In this document: in pieces, positions 39,835-48,263 of the stretch
Layout: every line of letters begins with the position of its first letter
Numbering within the stretch: the first letter of the stretch is position 1
NCBI GenBank assembly: GCA_021730945.1
Contig: JAKFYH010000030.1
Span: forward strand, 1-64,000
DNA: 64,000 nucleotides
Reading direction: 5' to 3'
DNA from: Acidobacteriota bacterium
GTDB lineage: Bacteria > Acidobacteriota > Vicinamibacteria > Vicinamibacterales > UBA2999
Made by a program: the position numbers and the translations under genes
The notes under the pieces: model-generated
The model's input: only the letters and a program-made list of their open reading frames with translations
What the model was told of the DNA's origin: nothing
Databases searched by the model: none

Positions 39835-40536
39835 GTGCTGAACAACCCGGCTGACATTCTCGGCATCGTGTTACGCGGCACCATGGGCCGCTCGGGGCGC
39901 AAGCGCGCCCGGCGGGCCACCAAGTTCATTACCGGCAACGGCGGCTTCCTGACCGCGAGTACCGTGCTGGCGGCGGCCGGTGTGGTGTGGGGGATTTACG
40001 ACAGCGTGAAGGGGCAAGACGTAGGTGAGGTGCCTATGGTGCCGGGGGTGCCTGGGGTGTCCGCCTCCGCGGCCGAGGGCCGCTACGGCGAGACCTCGCC
40101 GAAGCTCGCCGGTGTTGCTGGTGCGAGCGCAGGCGGGCCTCCTCCTATCCCGGTATTGACGGCCGACCTGCCAAGTCCCGTGCTGCAGATGATCCGGCTG
40201 GCCGTGTCGGCGTCGCGGGCGGATGGTCAGCTGACCGCGCAGGAGCGCGAAGTGATCCTGGTCCGGGCGCGCGAGGCCGGCCTTGAGTCGGTGGTCGAGA
40301 GCGAGTTGACAACCACGAGGCCGCTGGCTGAGATCGTGCGCGGCATCACCGACCCTGCCGCGCGCAGGGAATTCTACGTCCTGGCGTTTACCATCGTCCG
40401 CGCCGACGAAACCGTGAGCGGCGCCGAACGCATCTACCTGGCCCAGCTCGCCCATCTGCTGGCCCTCGACCCCGCTGCCACGGTGGCGATCGAGGCCGAA
40501 ACGTCAGCCAAAATCGACGCTCAGCCTGAAAACTGA
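39835..40536 (+). CDS. TerB/DUF533-like protein
   Basis: 233 residues from GTG 39835 (GAGGG 8 nt upstream). A glycine-containing hydrophobic helix (about 37-55), a low-complexity linker (GEVPMVPGVPGVSASAAEG...), then a helical TerB-like domain (MIRLAVSASRADGQLTAQEREVILVRA ... FTIVRADETVSGAERIYLAQLAHLLAL) with two acidic metal-site-like turns. Related to DUF533/YebE membrane-associated proteins of unknown function. Divergent from the broken LuxR/membrane gene. Confidence 0.8.
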   Translation: MLNNPADILGIVLRGTMGRSGRKRARRATKFITGNGGFLTASTVLAAAGVVWGIYDSVKGQDVGEVPMVPGVPGVSASAAEGRYGETSPKLAGVAGASAGGPPPIPVLTADLPSPVLQMIRLAVSASRADGQLTAQEREVILVRAREAGLESVVESELTTTRPLAEIVRGITDPAARREFYVLAFTIVRADETVSGAERIYLAQLAHLLALDPAATVAIEAETSAKIDAQPEN

Positions 40537-40590
40537 AACTAAAACTAACAACTGAAACTTTCAACCTTCAACTGTCAAGTTTCAACTAAC
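40537..40590. repeat. AAACT/TTTCAAC low-complexity repeat
   Basis: AT-rich run of AACTGAAACT, AAACTAAC, TTTCAACC and CAACTGTCAAGTTTCAAC units between the TerB-like and AIM24 genes, able to form weak hairpins. Similar in sequence to 28115-28147. Confidence 0.6.
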
Positions 40591-40601
40591 AAGGATCACA
40601 C

Positions 40602-41645
40602 ATGGACGGCTCGAGTCAGTGGTACATGGCGATCGGTGGTCACCAGGTCGGTCCGGTGGCACAAAGCGAGATCATCTCCAACCTGCAGAACGGCAGCATC
40701 GACGCCGAGACGCTGGTGTTCAGCGCCGGCATGACCTCGTGGCAGCGGGTGAAGGACGTGGCCGCCTTCGCGGCCCATGTCAACCACCCTGGGGCCGCTT
40801 CGGCGGGCCAGGCAGCCTTCGTGCCGCCGCCGGCTCCCGGCCGCCGTGCGCACGACATCGATTTCGAGGTGCATGGCAACGAGATGCAGTTCGTCGAGGT
40901 CGCGCTCGATCCGGGTGAGGGCGCGGTCGCCGAGGCCGGGGCCATGATGTTCATGACCAGCGGCATCCAGATGGAGACCATTTTTGGCGATGGCAGCCAG
41001 AAGCAGTCCAAGGGCGTGATGGACGCGCTGCTCGGCGCCGGCAAGCGCATCCTGACCGGTGAGAGCCTGTTCATGACGGTGTTCACCAACCAGGGCCAGG
41101 GCAAGCACAAGGTGGCGTTCGGCGCTCCGTATCCCGGCAAGATCATTCCGATGGATCTGCGCGCGCTTGGCGGGCACCTGGTCTGCCAGAAGGACTCGTT
41201 CCTGTGCGCCGCCCGCGGCGTCTCGGTCGGCATTGCCTTTCAGAAGAAGCTCGGCGTCGGCCTGTTCGGCGGCGAGGGCTTCATCATGCAGAAGCTCGAA
41301 GGCGACGGCTTGTGCTTCGTCCATGCCGGCGGCACCATTCACCACTTCGAGCTGGCCGCCGGCGAGACCATGCGGGTCGACACCGGCTGCCTGGTGGCGC
41401 TGCAGCCGAGCGTGAACTACGACATTCAGTTCGTCGGGGGCATCAAGACGGCCTTGTTCGGCGGCGAGGGCATCTTCTTTGCCACGCTGAAGGGGCCCGG
41501 TCGCGTGTGGCTGCAGTCACTGCCGCTGTCGCGCATGGCCGACCGCATCTATGCCGCCGCGCCGCAGAGCAAGGGCTGGCGCAAGGAAGAGGGCTCGATC
41601 CTTGACCGCGTCGGCGGGCTGGGTGATCTCATTGACGGGCGATAG
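40602..41645 (+). CDS. GYF_2 domain - AIM24/TIGR00266 fusion protein
   Basis: 347 residues. N-terminal GYF_2 domain (about 5-58; WYMAIGGHQVGPVAQSEI ... TLVFSAGMTSWQRVKDV), linker, then the AIM24 beta-prism domain (about 85-320) with Gly-rich repeats such as GLFGGEGFIMQKLEGDG and ALFGGEGIFFATLKGPG. AIM24-type proteins are widespread but functionally undefined; GYF_2 often mediates protein contacts in membrane-associated proteins. Shine-Dalgarno AAGGA present. Confidence 0.9.
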   Translation: MDGSSQWYMAIGGHQVGPVAQSEIISNLQNGSIDAETLVFSAGMTSWQRVKDVAAFAAHVNHPGAASAGQAAFVPPPAPGRRAHDIDFEVHGNEMQFVEVALDPGEGAVAEAGAMMFMTSGIQMETIFGDGSQKQSKGVMDALLGAGKRILTGESLFMTVFTNQGQGKHKVAFGAPYPGKIIPMDLRALGGHLVCQKDSFLCAARGVSVGIAFQKKLGVGLFGGEGFIMQKLEGDGLCFVHAGGTIHHFELAAGETMRVDTGCLVALQPSVNYDIQFVGGIKTALFGGEGIFFATLKGPGRVWLQSLPLSRMADRIYAAAPQSKGWRKEEGSILDRVGGLGDLIDGR

Positions 41646-41712
41646 GCCGCCGAGCTACTCGGAATTGCTTCGCCACGATTGGCGCGCGTGCTACAACCCC
41701 GGAGGGGATCCC

Positions 41713-42240
41713 ATGACCGTATCGAAGCTTGCCGTGATGCTCGCGTGTTCCGTCCACCTCTCCTTCAGCGCAATCGACGCCCGCGCGCAGTCCGCCCTGC
41801 CTCCTCCCGCGCCCGCCTCGGTGGTCTCCCACGCCGAGTGGACGGCGGTGATGGAGAAATCCGTCGCGTCGAACCGGCTGGACACCAAGGTGCACGAAAC
41901 GGAGGTCCGCGGCGGAATCCTCCGAGTCGGGATCGTCAACCGCACGCGCGACGAGACCCGGGCCCTGATCCACGAAGCGCTGACCGAGACCTACTACATC
42001 GTTAAGGGGGCCGGCACGCTGATCACAGGTGGGGTGCCGGAGGAGGTGCGTCCCGTCTCGGACCCGCCAAATCTCGGGCCGACCCCGAGCTTCTTCGCGA
42101 CACAGGTGGGCGGCGACCGGCGGCGGGTGGGGCCGGGGGACATCATCATCATCCCGGCAGGGCTGCCGCACCGGCTGATCGAACTGGACGGACCCATGTC
42201 GTACATCATCCATCGCTTCGAGGGGAAGCCGACGCCCTGA
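41713..42240 (+). CDS. Secreted cupin-domain protein
   Basis: 175 residues from ATG 41713, with GGAGGGG seven nt upstream. Signal peptide (to about residue 26, ending ARAQ). Single cupin barrel with motif 1 HEALTETYYIVKGAGTLITGG and motif 2 GDIIIIPAGLPHRLIEL; the His and Glu residues can hold one metal. Substrate unknown. Confidence 0.85.
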   Translation: MTVSKLAVMLACSVHLSFSAIDARAQSALPPPAPASVVSHAEWTAVMEKSVASNRLDTKVHETEVRGGILRVGIVNRTRDETRALIHEALTETYYIVKGAGTLITGGVPEEVRPVSDPPNLGPTPSFFATQVGGDRRRVGPGDIIIIPAGLPHRLIELDGPMSYIIHRFEGKPTP

Positions 42241-42315
42241 CCGGCGATGCTCCGAACGCTGGTCCGAGATCCGGTCCGCAGCGAGGCAGCACCTGCGGGC
42301 CAGGCCGTGACTGCG

Positions 42316-42324
42316 TGGTACCAT
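42316..42324 (+). promoter_or_regulatory. Extended -10 element upstream of MBL-fold gene
   Basis: TGGTACCAT (TGn plus TACCAT) lies nine nt before ATG 42334 and gives a very short predicted leader. Confidence 0.45.
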
Positions 42325-42333
42325 AGCGCTGCC

Positions 42334-43236
42334 ATGCCTATGAAGACTCTGAAGTCTGCGTTATCTGCGTTATCTGTGGCCCTGGTGGTCTTGTCGGTGT
42401 CATCAGCGGCACAGGTCAGGACCGCGGACCCCGTCAAACGCGGTCTGTCCCGATCTGAGTTCCCGCGCACCGTCAAGATCACCGACTCCGTCTACGGCTA
42501 CGAGGACTTCCATAGCGCCGGCATGGTGACGGTCACCTTGTTCGTGGTGGGGGCCGACGGCGTGTTGATTGCCGACGGCCAGGGCAGTCCCGCCGCGACC
42601 CAGAAGCTGCTCGACGCGATTGCCAAGGTCACGCCCAAGCCCGTCAAGTGGTACATCGTCGGGTCGGACCACGGCGATCACACGGCCGGCAATGCCGTCC
42701 TGCCCAAGGACATCACCTTCATCGTGTCGCCGGCCTCGAAGGCGCAGATGAAGCTCGATGCCCCGGCCATGGCGACCAATCGCGAGGTGGTCAATGTCGG
42801 CGGCATCGAGGTGCAGGCGATTTTTGCCGGGCGCGCGCACACGGGTGGCGATCTGCTGGTCTACCTGCCCAGGCAGAAGATCCTGTTCATGAGCGAGGTC
42901 TACCTGAACCGGGTGTTCCCGGCCATGCGCTCGGCTTATCCGTCCGAGTGGGTGAAGGTGATCGATGCGGCCCTGCAGATGGATGTCGACCTGTTCGTGC
43001 CCGGCCACGGGTTCATCGAGGAGCCCAAGGCGGCGCGCGAGGAACTGGTGGAGTACCAGAAGGCCCTGCGGGCGGTGATTGCCGAGGTCAACCGGCTGCA
43101 CACGCAGGGCCTGTCGGTCGACGAGGCGGTCAAGCAGGCCAACTGGGGTCCCTACGCCCAGTGGTACCTCGCCGAGCAACAGGGCCCGATCGCCGTGCGC
43201 AAGGTCTACGACGAGATTACCGGGAAACTGAAGTAA
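42334..43236 (+). CDS. Secreted metallo-beta-lactamase-fold hydrolase
   Basis: 300 residues. Signal peptide (MPMKTLKSALSALSVALVVLSVSS...) whose codons are made of a dispersed repeat. The MBL motif reads SDHGDH, so the first His of HxHxDH is replaced by Ser, while Asp/His of DH, a later AHTGGD His and GHG His remain. This suggests an altered dinuclear site or a one-metal enzyme. Either ATG 42334 or 42340 may be used. Stop overlaps the next start (TAATG). Confidence 0.85.
   Translation: MPMKTLKSALSALSVALVVLSVSSAAQVRTADPVKRGLSRSEFPRTVKITDSVYGYEDFHSAGMVTVTLFVVGADGVLIADGQGSPAATQKLLDAIAKVTPKPVKWYIVGSDHGDHTAGNAVLPKDITFIVSPASKAQMKLDAPAMATNREVVNVGGIEVQAIFAGRAHTGGDLLVYLPRQKILFMSEVYLNRVFPAMRSAYPSEWVKVIDAALQMDVDLFVPGHGFIEEPKAAREELVEYQKALRAVIAEVNRLHTQGLSVDEAVKQANWGPYAQWYLAEQQGPIAVRKVYDEITGKLK
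42351..42380. repeat. Dispersed repeat copy inside a signal peptide
   Basis: TCTGCG-TTATCTGCG-TTATCTGTGGCC is the inverted form of the CCACAGATAACGCAGA element. It encodes SALSALSVA in the MBL-fold protein signal peptide. Confidence 0.6.
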
Positions 43237-43661
43237 TGGCCGGGCAGAGTTACCAGAGCCACGCGCACCACCCGGTCCTCACCTATGTCGCCAGCGCTTT
43301 CGCCTTGCTGGCCCTGATCCTGCTGTATGGTCACTTGCACCTGGGGTGGCGCAGCGGGGATGAGGCCCTGATGGCGTTGACGCTGGCCGTGTTCACGCTG
43401 GCCGCGATCTCGCGGGTGTACACGGTGGCGCTGCAGGATCGCATCATCATGTTGGAGATGAAGGTGCGGTGCGCCGAACTGCTGACCGCCGGCCAGGATG
43501 CCCAGTTGGCCAGGTTGTCGCCCAAGCAGGTCGCGGCGCTGAGGTTTGCCAACGACGACGAGCTGGGCGCGCTGCTGGAACGGGCGGCACGCGAAGACCT
43601 GTCGGCTAAAGACATCAAAGCGTCCATCCGCACCTGGCGTCCCGACCCGTATCGCACGTAA
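43236..43661 (+). CDS. DUF6526-like two-helix membrane protein
   Basis: 141 residues. Two transmembrane helices (about 15-35 and 43-62) followed by a cytoplasmic helical tail containing LAGL-type DAQLARLSPKQVAALRFANDDELGALLERA. The family is common in acidobacteria and bacteroidetes with no known function. ATG overlaps the MBL-fold stop codon by one nt (TAATG), so translation is coupled. Confidence 0.78.
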   Translation: MAGQSYQSHAHHPVLTYVASAFALLALILLYGHLHLGWRSGDEALMALTLAVFTLAAISRVYTVALQDRIIMLEMKVRCAELLTAGQDAQLARLSPKQVAALRFANDDELGALLERAAREDLSAKDIKASIRTWRPDPYRT

Positions 43662-43671
43662 GGGTGCTTTC

Positions 43672-43905
43672 GTGACCGCTGACGAACAACAAGAGGTCCG
43701 GCGTCTGATCGACGCCCACGAGCGCACGCTTCAGGTCTGCCGCGCCTGTGCCGAGACCACGCGCGACCTGGCGTGGGAAGTGAAGCGCGGCAGCGTACCG
43801 CCCCCCGACCAACTGGCGGCCACCCTGGCCGAGGTTGAACGGGTGCTGGCGGAAATTGGCCAGGTCGAAGTGGCGATTGCAGAGATGAAGGCTGCACTCT
43901 GGTAG
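43672..43905 (+). CDS. Small helical hypothetical protein
   Basis: 77 residues from GTG 43672. Predicted coiled-coil-like helices, two Cys (CRAC), no membrane segment. Not recognised. AGGGTG lies six nt before the GTG. Codon use matches neighbours and it closely follows the DUF6526-like gene, so it is probably the end of that operon. Confidence 0.6.
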   Translation: MTADEQQEVRRLIDAHERTLQVCRACAETTRDLAWEVKRGSVPPPDQLAATLAEVERVLAEIGQVEVAIAEMKAALW

Positions 43906-43928
43906 CTCGCGCCGTGCCGGGCCCGAAC

Positions 43929-43940
43929 TAGAATAGACGG
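43929..43940 (+). promoter_or_regulatory. -10 box TAGAAT for leaderless mini-ORF and histidine kinase
   Basis: TAGAAT (43929-43934) is followed after six nt by ATG 43941, the start of a 7-codon ORF that overlaps the kinase start. Confidence 0.6.
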
Positions 43941-43964
43941 ATGCCTGTTCGGAGTGTCCGGTGA
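43941..43964 (+). CDS. Seven-codon upstream ORF (MPVRSVR)
   Basis: ATG 43941 to TGA 43962-43964. The stop overlaps the kinase GTG (43961) as GTGA. The ATG lies exactly where a leaderless transcript from the TAGAAT box would begin, and GGAG (43951-43954) inside the mini-ORF is correctly spaced for the kinase start. Possible translational-coupling leader; existence as a translated peptide is inferred. Confidence 0.4.
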   Translation: MPVRSVR

Positions 43965-45835
43965 GCGAGACCCCCGGAGTCGAGCAACTTGCCGCGCTCA
44001 TCAACTTCAGTGTGGACGCCGTCATCCTGGTGGACATCGGTGGCGTCATCACCTGGGCCAACCCCGCCACCACCACGGTACTCGGTTACGCGCCGGATGA
44101 TCTGATTGGCCTGCGGGTTCGCGACATTGTCGAGCCGCAGGACCTCGAGGCCTGGCAGGCACTGGTGCGCGAGCTGTTTGACCATCCTTCGGTGCCGCAG
44201 AGCGGCACGTTTCGCTGCCGTCATCGCGACGGCGGCGTGCGCTGGACCGAAGGGGTGGCCCGCAACCTGTTGAGCGAACCGCGCGTCGGCGCGATCGTGG
44301 TTCACTATCGAGACGTGACCGAGCGTAAAGCGACCGAAGAGGCGCTGCGCGTCACCGAGGATCGCTACGGCCACCTGGTCGAATCCGCTGCCGACATCAT
44401 TTTCGAGGCCGACGCCGAGGGCTACTTCCGCTTTGTCAATCCCGAGGCCTTGCGGGTGTTTGGGTATCCGAAGGACGAGGTGATCGGCCGGCGCTTTACC
44501 GAGTTCATTCGCGCCGACTTCCGGCCCGCCATCCTGCAGCACTACTACAAGCAAACCAACGACGGTGTGCTGACTTCCTATGTGGAATTCCCTGGCGTGA
44601 CCCGCTCAGGCGAGGAAGTGTGGCTCGGCCAGAATGCCTGGCTGATCTTTGATGCCAAGGGCCAGTACGCCGGGATGCAGGCGGTGGCGCGCAACATCAC
44701 CGACCGGCTGAGCGCCGAAGGGGCGCTCCGGGCGGCCGAGGCCAAGTATCGCGGGCTGGTCGAGCAGTCGCTGGTCGGCGTCTACATCCTGCAGAATGAC
44801 CGGCTCGTCTACGTCAACCCGAAGGGGGCTGACATCCTGGGCTACTCACCTCAGGAGCTGTTCGATCTGCCGTGGGCGTTCAGCTTGTTGCACGAGCAGG
44901 ATCGCGCCCTGGTGATCGACCAGTTGTCGCGTCTCGGTGGCGCCGACCACGCCAACGTGCAGTTGACGCTGCGCGGCCTGCGCAAGGACGGCGACGTGGT
45001 GCAGGCCGAGGCCTTCTGTTCGGTTACCGAATTTGCCGGCCGGCCGGCGATCCTGGCGACGGTGATCGACATCAGCGATCGCGTCAAGCTGGAAGATCAA
45101 CTGCGGCAGGCGCAGAAGATGGAGGCGGTCGGCCGTCTCGCCGGTGGCATTGCCCACGACTTCAACAATCTGCTGACCGCCATTCGCGGCAACGCCGAGT
45201 TGATGTCGCACCGGGTGAAGAAGGACCCGGCGATGGCGGCGGAGGTGGATGAAATTCTGCACGCGGCCGATCGCGCGGCGTCGTTGACGCGGCAGTTGCT
45301 GGCGTTCAGCCGCAAGCAGATCCTGCAGCCGGTGGCGCTCGACATCAACGATGTCATTGCCAGCGTGACGCGGATGGCGCGGCGGCTGATTGGCACCGCC
45401 GTCCAGTTGCAACTGGCGCTGGCGTCCAATCTGGCGCAGGTGCTGGCCGACCCGGCGCAGATCGAGCAGGTGTTGCTTAACTTGATCGTCAACGCCCGCG
45501 ATGCGATGCCGTCAGGCGGGCTGATCACGGTGGAGACGGCGATGGTCCGGCTCGAAGCCGATTCCCCGGAGATGCAGCAGGCCGGCCTGGCGCCGGGCGC
45601 CTTCGTGATGCTCGCGGTGAGCGACAACGGCATCGGCATGGACCAGGCGACCCAGGGCCGCATCTTTGAACCGTTTTTCACCACCAAGGAGACCGGCCGC
45701 GGCACCGGACTGGGGCTGTCCACGGTCTACGGCATCATCCGCCAGACCGGCGGCGCCATCTCGGTGGTCAGCGAACGCGGGCACGGCGCCTGCTTTCGCG
45801 TCTACCTGCCAGCCGTTAAGGGGGAGTCGTCTTGA
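43961..45835 (+). CDS. PAS-domain sensor histidine kinase
   Basis: 624 residues, no membrane segments, so a cytoplasmic sensor. Three PAS domains (about 8-125, 128-250, 255-370), HisKA with phospho-acceptor His in LAGGIAHDFNNLL (about residue 398), and HATPase with N-box NLIVNARDAMPSGG, G1 DNGIGM, F-box FEPFFTTK and G2 GTGLGLSTVYGI. No receiver domain and no adjacent response regulator gene, so an orphan kinase. Start GTG 43961 overlaps the end of a 7-codon ORF. Confidence 0.9.
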   Translation: MSETPGVEQLAALINFSVDAVILVDIGGVITWANPATTTVLGYAPDDLIGLRVRDIVEPQDLEAWQALVRELFDHPSVPQSGTFRCRHRDGGVRWTEGVARNLLSEPRVGAIVVHYRDVTERKATEEALRVTEDRYGHLVESAADIIFEADAEGYFRFVNPEALRVFGYPKDEVIGRRFTEFIRADFRPAILQHYYKQTNDGVLTSYVEFPGVTRSGEEVWLGQNAWLIFDAKGQYAGMQAVARNITDRLSAEGALRAAEAKYRGLVEQSLVGVYILQNDRLVYVNPKGADILGYSPQELFDLPWAFSLLHEQDRALVIDQLSRLGGADHANVQLTLRGLRKDGDVVQAEAFCSVTEFAGRPAILATVIDISDRVKLEDQLRQAQKMEAVGRLAGGIAHDFNNLLTAIRGNAELMSHRVKKDPAMAAEVDEILHAADRAASLTRQLLAFSRKQILQPVALDINDVIASVTRMARRLIGTAVQLQLALASNLAQVLADPAQIEQVLLNLIVNARDAMPSGGLITVETAMVRLEADSPEMQQAGLAPGAFVMLAVSDNGIGMDQATQGRIFEPFFTTKETGRGTGLGLSTVYGIIRQTGGAISVVSERGHGACFRVYLPAVKGESS

Positions 45836-46854
45836 TACGCAAGCCGGTGGTGTTGATTACAGGTGCGGGTGGAGAAATTGGCCACGGGCTGATCGCACAC
45901 CTGGCCGAGGCCGGCACGCAGCCGGTGGTGACGCTGGATGTGAACCCGCTCGAGCCGGCGCTGGCGAGCAAGGTCCAGCGCGAGTTTACCGGTTCGATCA
46001 TGGACAAGTCGCTGCTCGAACGCGTGCTGTCCGAGTTTGAAGTCGACACCGTGTATCATCTGGCGGCCTTGCTCTCGACCCGGTCCGAGTTCACGCCGGT
46101 GACCGCGCACCAGGTCAACGTCGAGGGCACGTTGAACCTGCTGGAGTTCTCGCAGCGCGAGGCCGAGTCGCACGGCCGGCCGGTCACGTTCCTCTATCCG
46201 TCGTCGATTGCCGCTTACGGCCTGCCCAGTCTCGAAGCCAAGCGCCAGGCCGGAAGGGTGCGCGAAGACGACTACAACACGCCCTCGACCATGTACGGCT
46301 GCAACAAGCTGTACTGCGAGCAACTGGGACGCTACTACGCGAAGTTCTACAAGCAACTGGCGGCCGACACCCAGTCGGGCCGCGTGGACTTCCGGTCGGT
46401 GCGTTTTCCCGGCCTGATCTCGGCGCTGACCGTGCCGTCGGGGGGCACCTCGGACTACGCGCCGGAGATGATTCATGCGGCAGCCAAGGGCGAGCCGTAC
46501 GCGTGCTTTGTCCGTCCCGATACCCGCATTCCGTTCATGGCCATGCCGGATGGTGTTGCCGCGCTGCTGCGGCTGGCGGCGGCGCCGAAAGCGGCGCTGA
46601 CGCGGACGGCCTACAACCTGGCCGCGTTCAACCCGTCGGCGGAAGAAGTGCGGCAGGAGGTGGTCCAGGCCTTCCCGCACGCGGACATCACCTGGCACAA
46701 CGACCTCAAGCGGCAGGGCATCGTCGATTCGTGGCCAGAGGACGTTGACGACAGCGCGGCGCGCCGCGACTGGGGCTTCGCCCCAGCCTACGATTTCACC
46801 AAGGCGTTTCGTGATTACCTGATCCCGACGATTGGCTCCCGTTATGGCAAGTAG
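45832..46854 (+). CDS. L-threonine 3-dehydrogenase-like short-chain epimerase/dehydrogenase
   Basis: 340 residues, extended SDR. NAD-binding GAGGEIGHG (about 10-18), catalytic Tyr-x3-Lys in STMYGCNKLYCEQ, and the C-terminal RQGIVDSWPEDVDDSAARRDWGF block (with residues before) characteristic of epimerase-type threonine dehydrogenases, which oxidise threonine to 2-amino-3-ketobutyrate. GlcNAc-epimerase functions are less likely. TTG start overlaps the kinase stop (TTGA) after GGGGAG. Confidence 0.82.
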   Translation: MIRKPVVLITGAGGEIGHGLIAHLAEAGTQPVVTLDVNPLEPALASKVQREFTGSIMDKSLLERVLSEFEVDTVYHLAALLSTRSEFTPVTAHQVNVEGTLNLLEFSQREAESHGRPVTFLYPSSIAAYGLPSLEAKRQAGRVREDDYNTPSTMYGCNKLYCEQLGRYYAKFYKQLAADTQSGRVDFRSVRFPGLISALTVPSGGTSDYAPEMIHAAAKGEPYACFVRPDTRIPFMAMPDGVAALLRLAAAPKAALTRTAYNLAAFNPSAEEVRQEVVQAFPHADITWHNDLKRQGIVDSWPEDVDDSAARRDWGFAPAYDFTKAFRDYLIPTIGSRYGK

Positions 46855-48160
46855 AACACTGCTCGCGCTGATGCTGGCCGGAGTGCCCGTGATGCTGACT
46901 GCCCAGACGCCCGTCGACCCGATGCGCGGCGTGGCCGAACGCTACGTGAAACTCGTGCTCGCGGTCGGGCAGCACGACGCCGACTACGTGGATGCGTTCT
47001 ACGGCCCGGCGGAGTGGCGAACGGCGGCCGAGGCCGAAAAGCGCCCGCTGGCCGCCATCGCCCAGCAGGCCGAAGTGCTCGAAGCCGACATCGCCGCCCC
47101 GCCGAAACCTGGCGAAGGCGGGCCGGCGCCGCGCGACGCCGAGTTATGGGCGCTGCGCCGCCAGTACCTGTCCCGCCAGGTCTCGGCACTGCGGGCCCGG
47201 GTGTCGATGTTGCTCGGCCAGCGGCTGACCTTCGATGAGGAGTCGCGGGCGCTCTACGACGCGGTCGCGCCGACCCTTGGCGAGGCCGAGTTTGAGCAGG
47301 TGCTCAAGCAGCTCGATGCGCGGCTGCCCGGCGACGGCCCGCTGATCGAGCGCTACGACCGGTTCAAGCAGGCGTTCGTGATCCCGACCGCGCGGGTCGA
47401 CCGCGTGTTTCGCGAGGCCATTCGCGCCTGCCGCGACCGCACCATGGCGCATGTCGAGATGCCGCCGCAGGAACGGTTCACGGTCGAGTACGTCACCGGC
47501 AAGTCGTGGAGCGGCTACAACTGGTACCAGGGTGACTACAAGAGCCTGATCCAGGTGAATACCGACCTGCCGATCTACATCGACCGTGCCATCGACCTGG
47601 CGTGCCACGAAGGGTATCCGGGCCATCACGTCTACAACGTGCTGCTCGAGAAGCACCTGGTGCGCGACCGCGGGTGGATTGAGTACACCGTGTATCCGCT
47701 GTTCTCGCCGCAGTCGCTGATCGCCGAGGGCACGGCCAATTTCGGGATCGAGGTGGCCTTTTCGGCGGCCGAGCGCGTGGTGTTTGAGCGTGAGGTGCTG
47801 TTTCCCCTGGCTGGCCTCGATGGCAAGCGGGTGCAGGAGTACTACGACGTGCTCGCGCTCGTCGACCGGCTGTCGTATGCGGGCAACGAAGCGGCCCGCC
47901 GGTATCTCGACGGCACCATCGACCGCGCCGGCGCCGTGGCCTGGCTGGAAAAATACGCCATGTACACGGCACCGAGGGCCGAGCAGCGAGTCAAGTTCAT
48001 CGACCAGTACCGCAGCTATGTCATCAACTACAACCTCGGCAAGGATCTGATCCGCGCCTATGTCACCGGTAAGGCCGGGCGACAGGCCTCGGTGACCCGG
48101 CTCTGGGCCGAGTTCACGGCGCTGCTGTCATCGCCCCGCCTGCCCTCGGGCTTGAAATGA
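46844..48160 (+). CDS. Secreted HExxHH zinc metallopeptidase-like protein
   Basis: 438 residues from ATG 46844, which overlaps the upstream gene by 11 bp. Signal peptide ends at LTAQ. Zinc motif HEGYPGHH (in LACHEGYPGHHVYN) and a downstream Glu in LIAEGTANFG resemble the DUF885/M32-like gluzincin group. Long helical N-terminal half. Probably a periplasmic carboxypeptidase-like enzyme; substrate unknown. Confidence 0.8.
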   Translation: MASRTLLALMLAGVPVMLTAQTPVDPMRGVAERYVKLVLAVGQHDADYVDAFYGPAEWRTAAEAEKRPLAAIAQQAEVLEADIAAPPKPGEGGPAPRDAELWALRRQYLSRQVSALRARVSMLLGQRLTFDEESRALYDAVAPTLGEAEFEQVLKQLDARLPGDGPLIERYDRFKQAFVIPTARVDRVFREAIRACRDRTMAHVEMPPQERFTVEYVTGKSWSGYNWYQGDYKSLIQVNTDLPIYIDRAIDLACHEGYPGHHVYNVLLEKHLVRDRGWIEYTVYPLFSPQSLIAEGTANFGIEVAFSAAERVVFEREVLFPLAGLDGKRVQEYYDVLALVDRLSYAGNEAARRYLDGTIDRAGAVAWLEKYAMYTAPRAEQRVKFIDQYRSYVINYNLGKDLIRAYVTGKAGRQASVTRLWAEFTALLSSPRLPSGLK

Positions 48161-48257
48161 CACCACGAGGGACACGAAGGTCAGGCGACGAAGGGCTCGA
48201 AGCATAATCTGGTCTGGTTCGTGTTCTTCGAGATGTGTCGTCGCGTGCGTCGTGGTG
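48161..48257. repeat. CACCACGA-type inverted repeat filling the intergenic gap
   Basis: Begins at the base after the peptidase stop codon with CACCACGAGGGACACGAAG; the gap ends with the inverted CTTCGAG...CGTCGTGGTG. The outer 8-bp arms CACCACGA/TCGTGGTG (48161-48168, 48250-48257) are perfect. Confidence 0.6.
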
Positions 48258-48263
48258 GCGTTT

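Noticed and set aside
45832-46854. UDP-glucose 4-epimerase
   Set aside because: The C-terminal DSWPEDVDDSAARRDWGF block fits the threonine-dehydrogenase branch better than sugar epimerases.
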